NCBI GenBank assembly: GCA_037200385.1
Contig: JBBCGL010000001.1
Span: 4,944,786 to 5,008,785 of the forward strand
DNA length: 64,000 bases
Reading direction: 5' to 3'
DNA from: Rhizomicrobium sp.
Lineage (GTDB): Bacteria; Pseudomonadota; Alphaproteobacteria; Micropepsales; Micropepsaceae
The notes below the pieces were generated by a model, which made no database searches, was not told the DNA's origin, and was given only the letters and a program-made list of their open reading frames with translations. Below, piece by piece: positions 63,337 to 64,000 of the stretch (positions within the stretch are counted from its first letter, which is position 1; every line of letters begins with the position of its first letter). Position numbers and translations under genes: made by a program.

Positions 63337-63999
63337 ATGGGCGGAACAGGACGGCGGACGGCTGTGGCAAAACGGCGGACAGCGCGCTTGCCGGACGAAG
63401 ACGGTGAGGCGGTCGAGAACAAGGGCGGGCGGACGCGCGCGCGCATCAAGGCCGCGTTCGCGCAGCTGCTGACCCAAAAGAGCTTCGCGGCGATCACCAT
63501 CTCCGATATCTGCAGGACGTCCGACATCACCGTGGGCGGACTCTACTTCCATTTCGCGAGCCAGGATGAGTTGCTCGACGAGGTCATGCGGGAATATTCC
63601 GAAGATCTCGGCAGCGCCCTGGACCGGTCGATACAGGCGGGGCGGGGCGCGCGGCTGGCCGCCGCCGTCTGCGCGGCGTTCGTCGCTGCCTATGAAGAGC
63701 GCACTGGACTGGCGCGGGCGTTCCAGCAGCTGCGGCGGACGCGGGACAGCTATGCCGCGCGCTGGCGCGCCATCAGCGGGCCGCGCATCGACCGGCTCGC
63801 GGTGCTCCTGGCGCTGGAGCGGCCGGATCTCAGCGCGGCGAAGGCGAAATTCCTGGCGCATGCGCTGATCACGATGATCGTCAGCCAGCTCGATCTCGCT
63901 TACGTCTATGCGGGCCGCCACCGGTCGGAAGCCGGCGGCGACGCCGCGAAGGGCCTGACCGTCCTCTGGCGGCGGATGATCGACGCGAAAAGGCCTTGA
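63337..63999 (+). CDS. TetR/AcrR-family transcriptional regulator
   Basis: The 220-residue protein has an HTH at about residues 35-80 (RIKAAFAQLLTQKSF, then ISDICRTSDITVGGLYFHF), typical of TetR. The helical C-terminal ligand domain is variable. AGGAG touches the ATG at 63337, so a GTG a few codons downstream may be the true start. Its position opposite a MaoC/acyl-CoA synthetase operon suggests control by an acyl-CoA or related ligand. The stop codon lies at the very end of the window. Confidence 0.88.
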   Translation: MGGTGRRTAVAKRRTARLPDEDGEAVENKGGRTRARIKAAFAQLLTQKSFAAITISDICRTSDITVGGLYFHFASQDELLDEVMREYSEDLGSALDRSIQAGRGARLAAAVCAAFVAAYEERTGLARAFQQLRRTRDSYAARWRAISGPRIDRLAVLLALERPDLSAAKAKFLAHALITMIVSQLDLAYVYAGRHRSEAGGDAAKGLTVLWRRMIDAKRP

Positions 64000-64000
64000 T

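Noticed and set aside
1-64000. CRISPR arrays, rRNA operons or complete tRNA genes
   Set aside because: No regularly spaced short repeats and no rRNA- or tRNA-like sequence were seen on reading through the window.

Overview
The window is GC-rich (Alphaproteobacteria-like codon use and gene content; I cannot name a genus) and has two unrelated halves. Nothing in it looks like ordinary housekeeping sequence until the last 3 kb.

Region 1 (1-51,003) is a polymorphic-toxin locus. It starts inside a giant RHS/YD-repeat protein whose N-terminus lies upstream. Its order is YD repeats, a LysM domain, a glycine-rich hydrophobic linker, a pre-toxin motif (DTIGQTIG) and a C-terminal toxin (CT) with a cognate immunity gene. 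Downstream lie seven further truncated RHS tails (starting near 26.4, 28.3, 31.3, 35.0, 37.2, 40.45 and 43.65 kb) and an eighth that lost its toxin (47.7-50.9 kb). Most carry LysM, linker and a different CT followed at once by a small immunity gene. Predicted toxins include an NNPGN lysozyme/P5-like domain, an EndoU-like RNase, an HEIGH zincin, a JAMM/DUF4329-like domain, an HNH-like domain, a GAN/PGG-type domain and one unrecognised family present as two diverged pairs. Immunity proteins of the presumed nucleases are cytoplasmic; those of the presumed envelope toxins carry signal peptides or lipoboxes.

Inside this array is a tandem direct repeat of about 8.4 kb (8,223-18,092 and 18,093-26,462). 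Each copy carries an RHS toxin CT, secreted immunity candidates, an HD phosphohydrolase, iteron-like repeats, an Xre regulator, a CHC2/TOPRIM primase-ATPase and a tyrosine recombinase. Both ends of each copy fall exactly on the GQTIG pre-toxin codons. It looks like an integrative element that delivers a new toxin/immunity pair in frame and displaces the old one. Copy 1 is additionally split by a 1,493-bp IS5-group element; copy 2 preserves the empty target site.

Region 2 (51,030-61,112) is a compact natural-product cluster. On the + strand it encodes a methionyl-tRNA-synthetase-like enzyme, an IucD/SidA-type lysine/ornithine N-hydroxylase, a one-domain cupin, a DAO-type FAD oxidase, an alanine-racemase-like enzyme and a SAM methyltransferase, mostly with stop/start overlaps. 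The set hydroxylase + MetRS-like + cupin + DAO is the N-N-bond (hydrazine) forming machinery known from s56-p1 and pyrazole C-nucleoside pathways; here cupin and synthetase are separate genes. A divergent operon encodes a small helical peptide, a CHAT/caspase-like protein and an ATP-grasp ligase. An AT-rich divergent control region lies between them.

Region 3 (61,068-63,999) holds an acyl-CoA synthetase and a MaoC-like hydratase in one operon, with a divergent TetR regulator.
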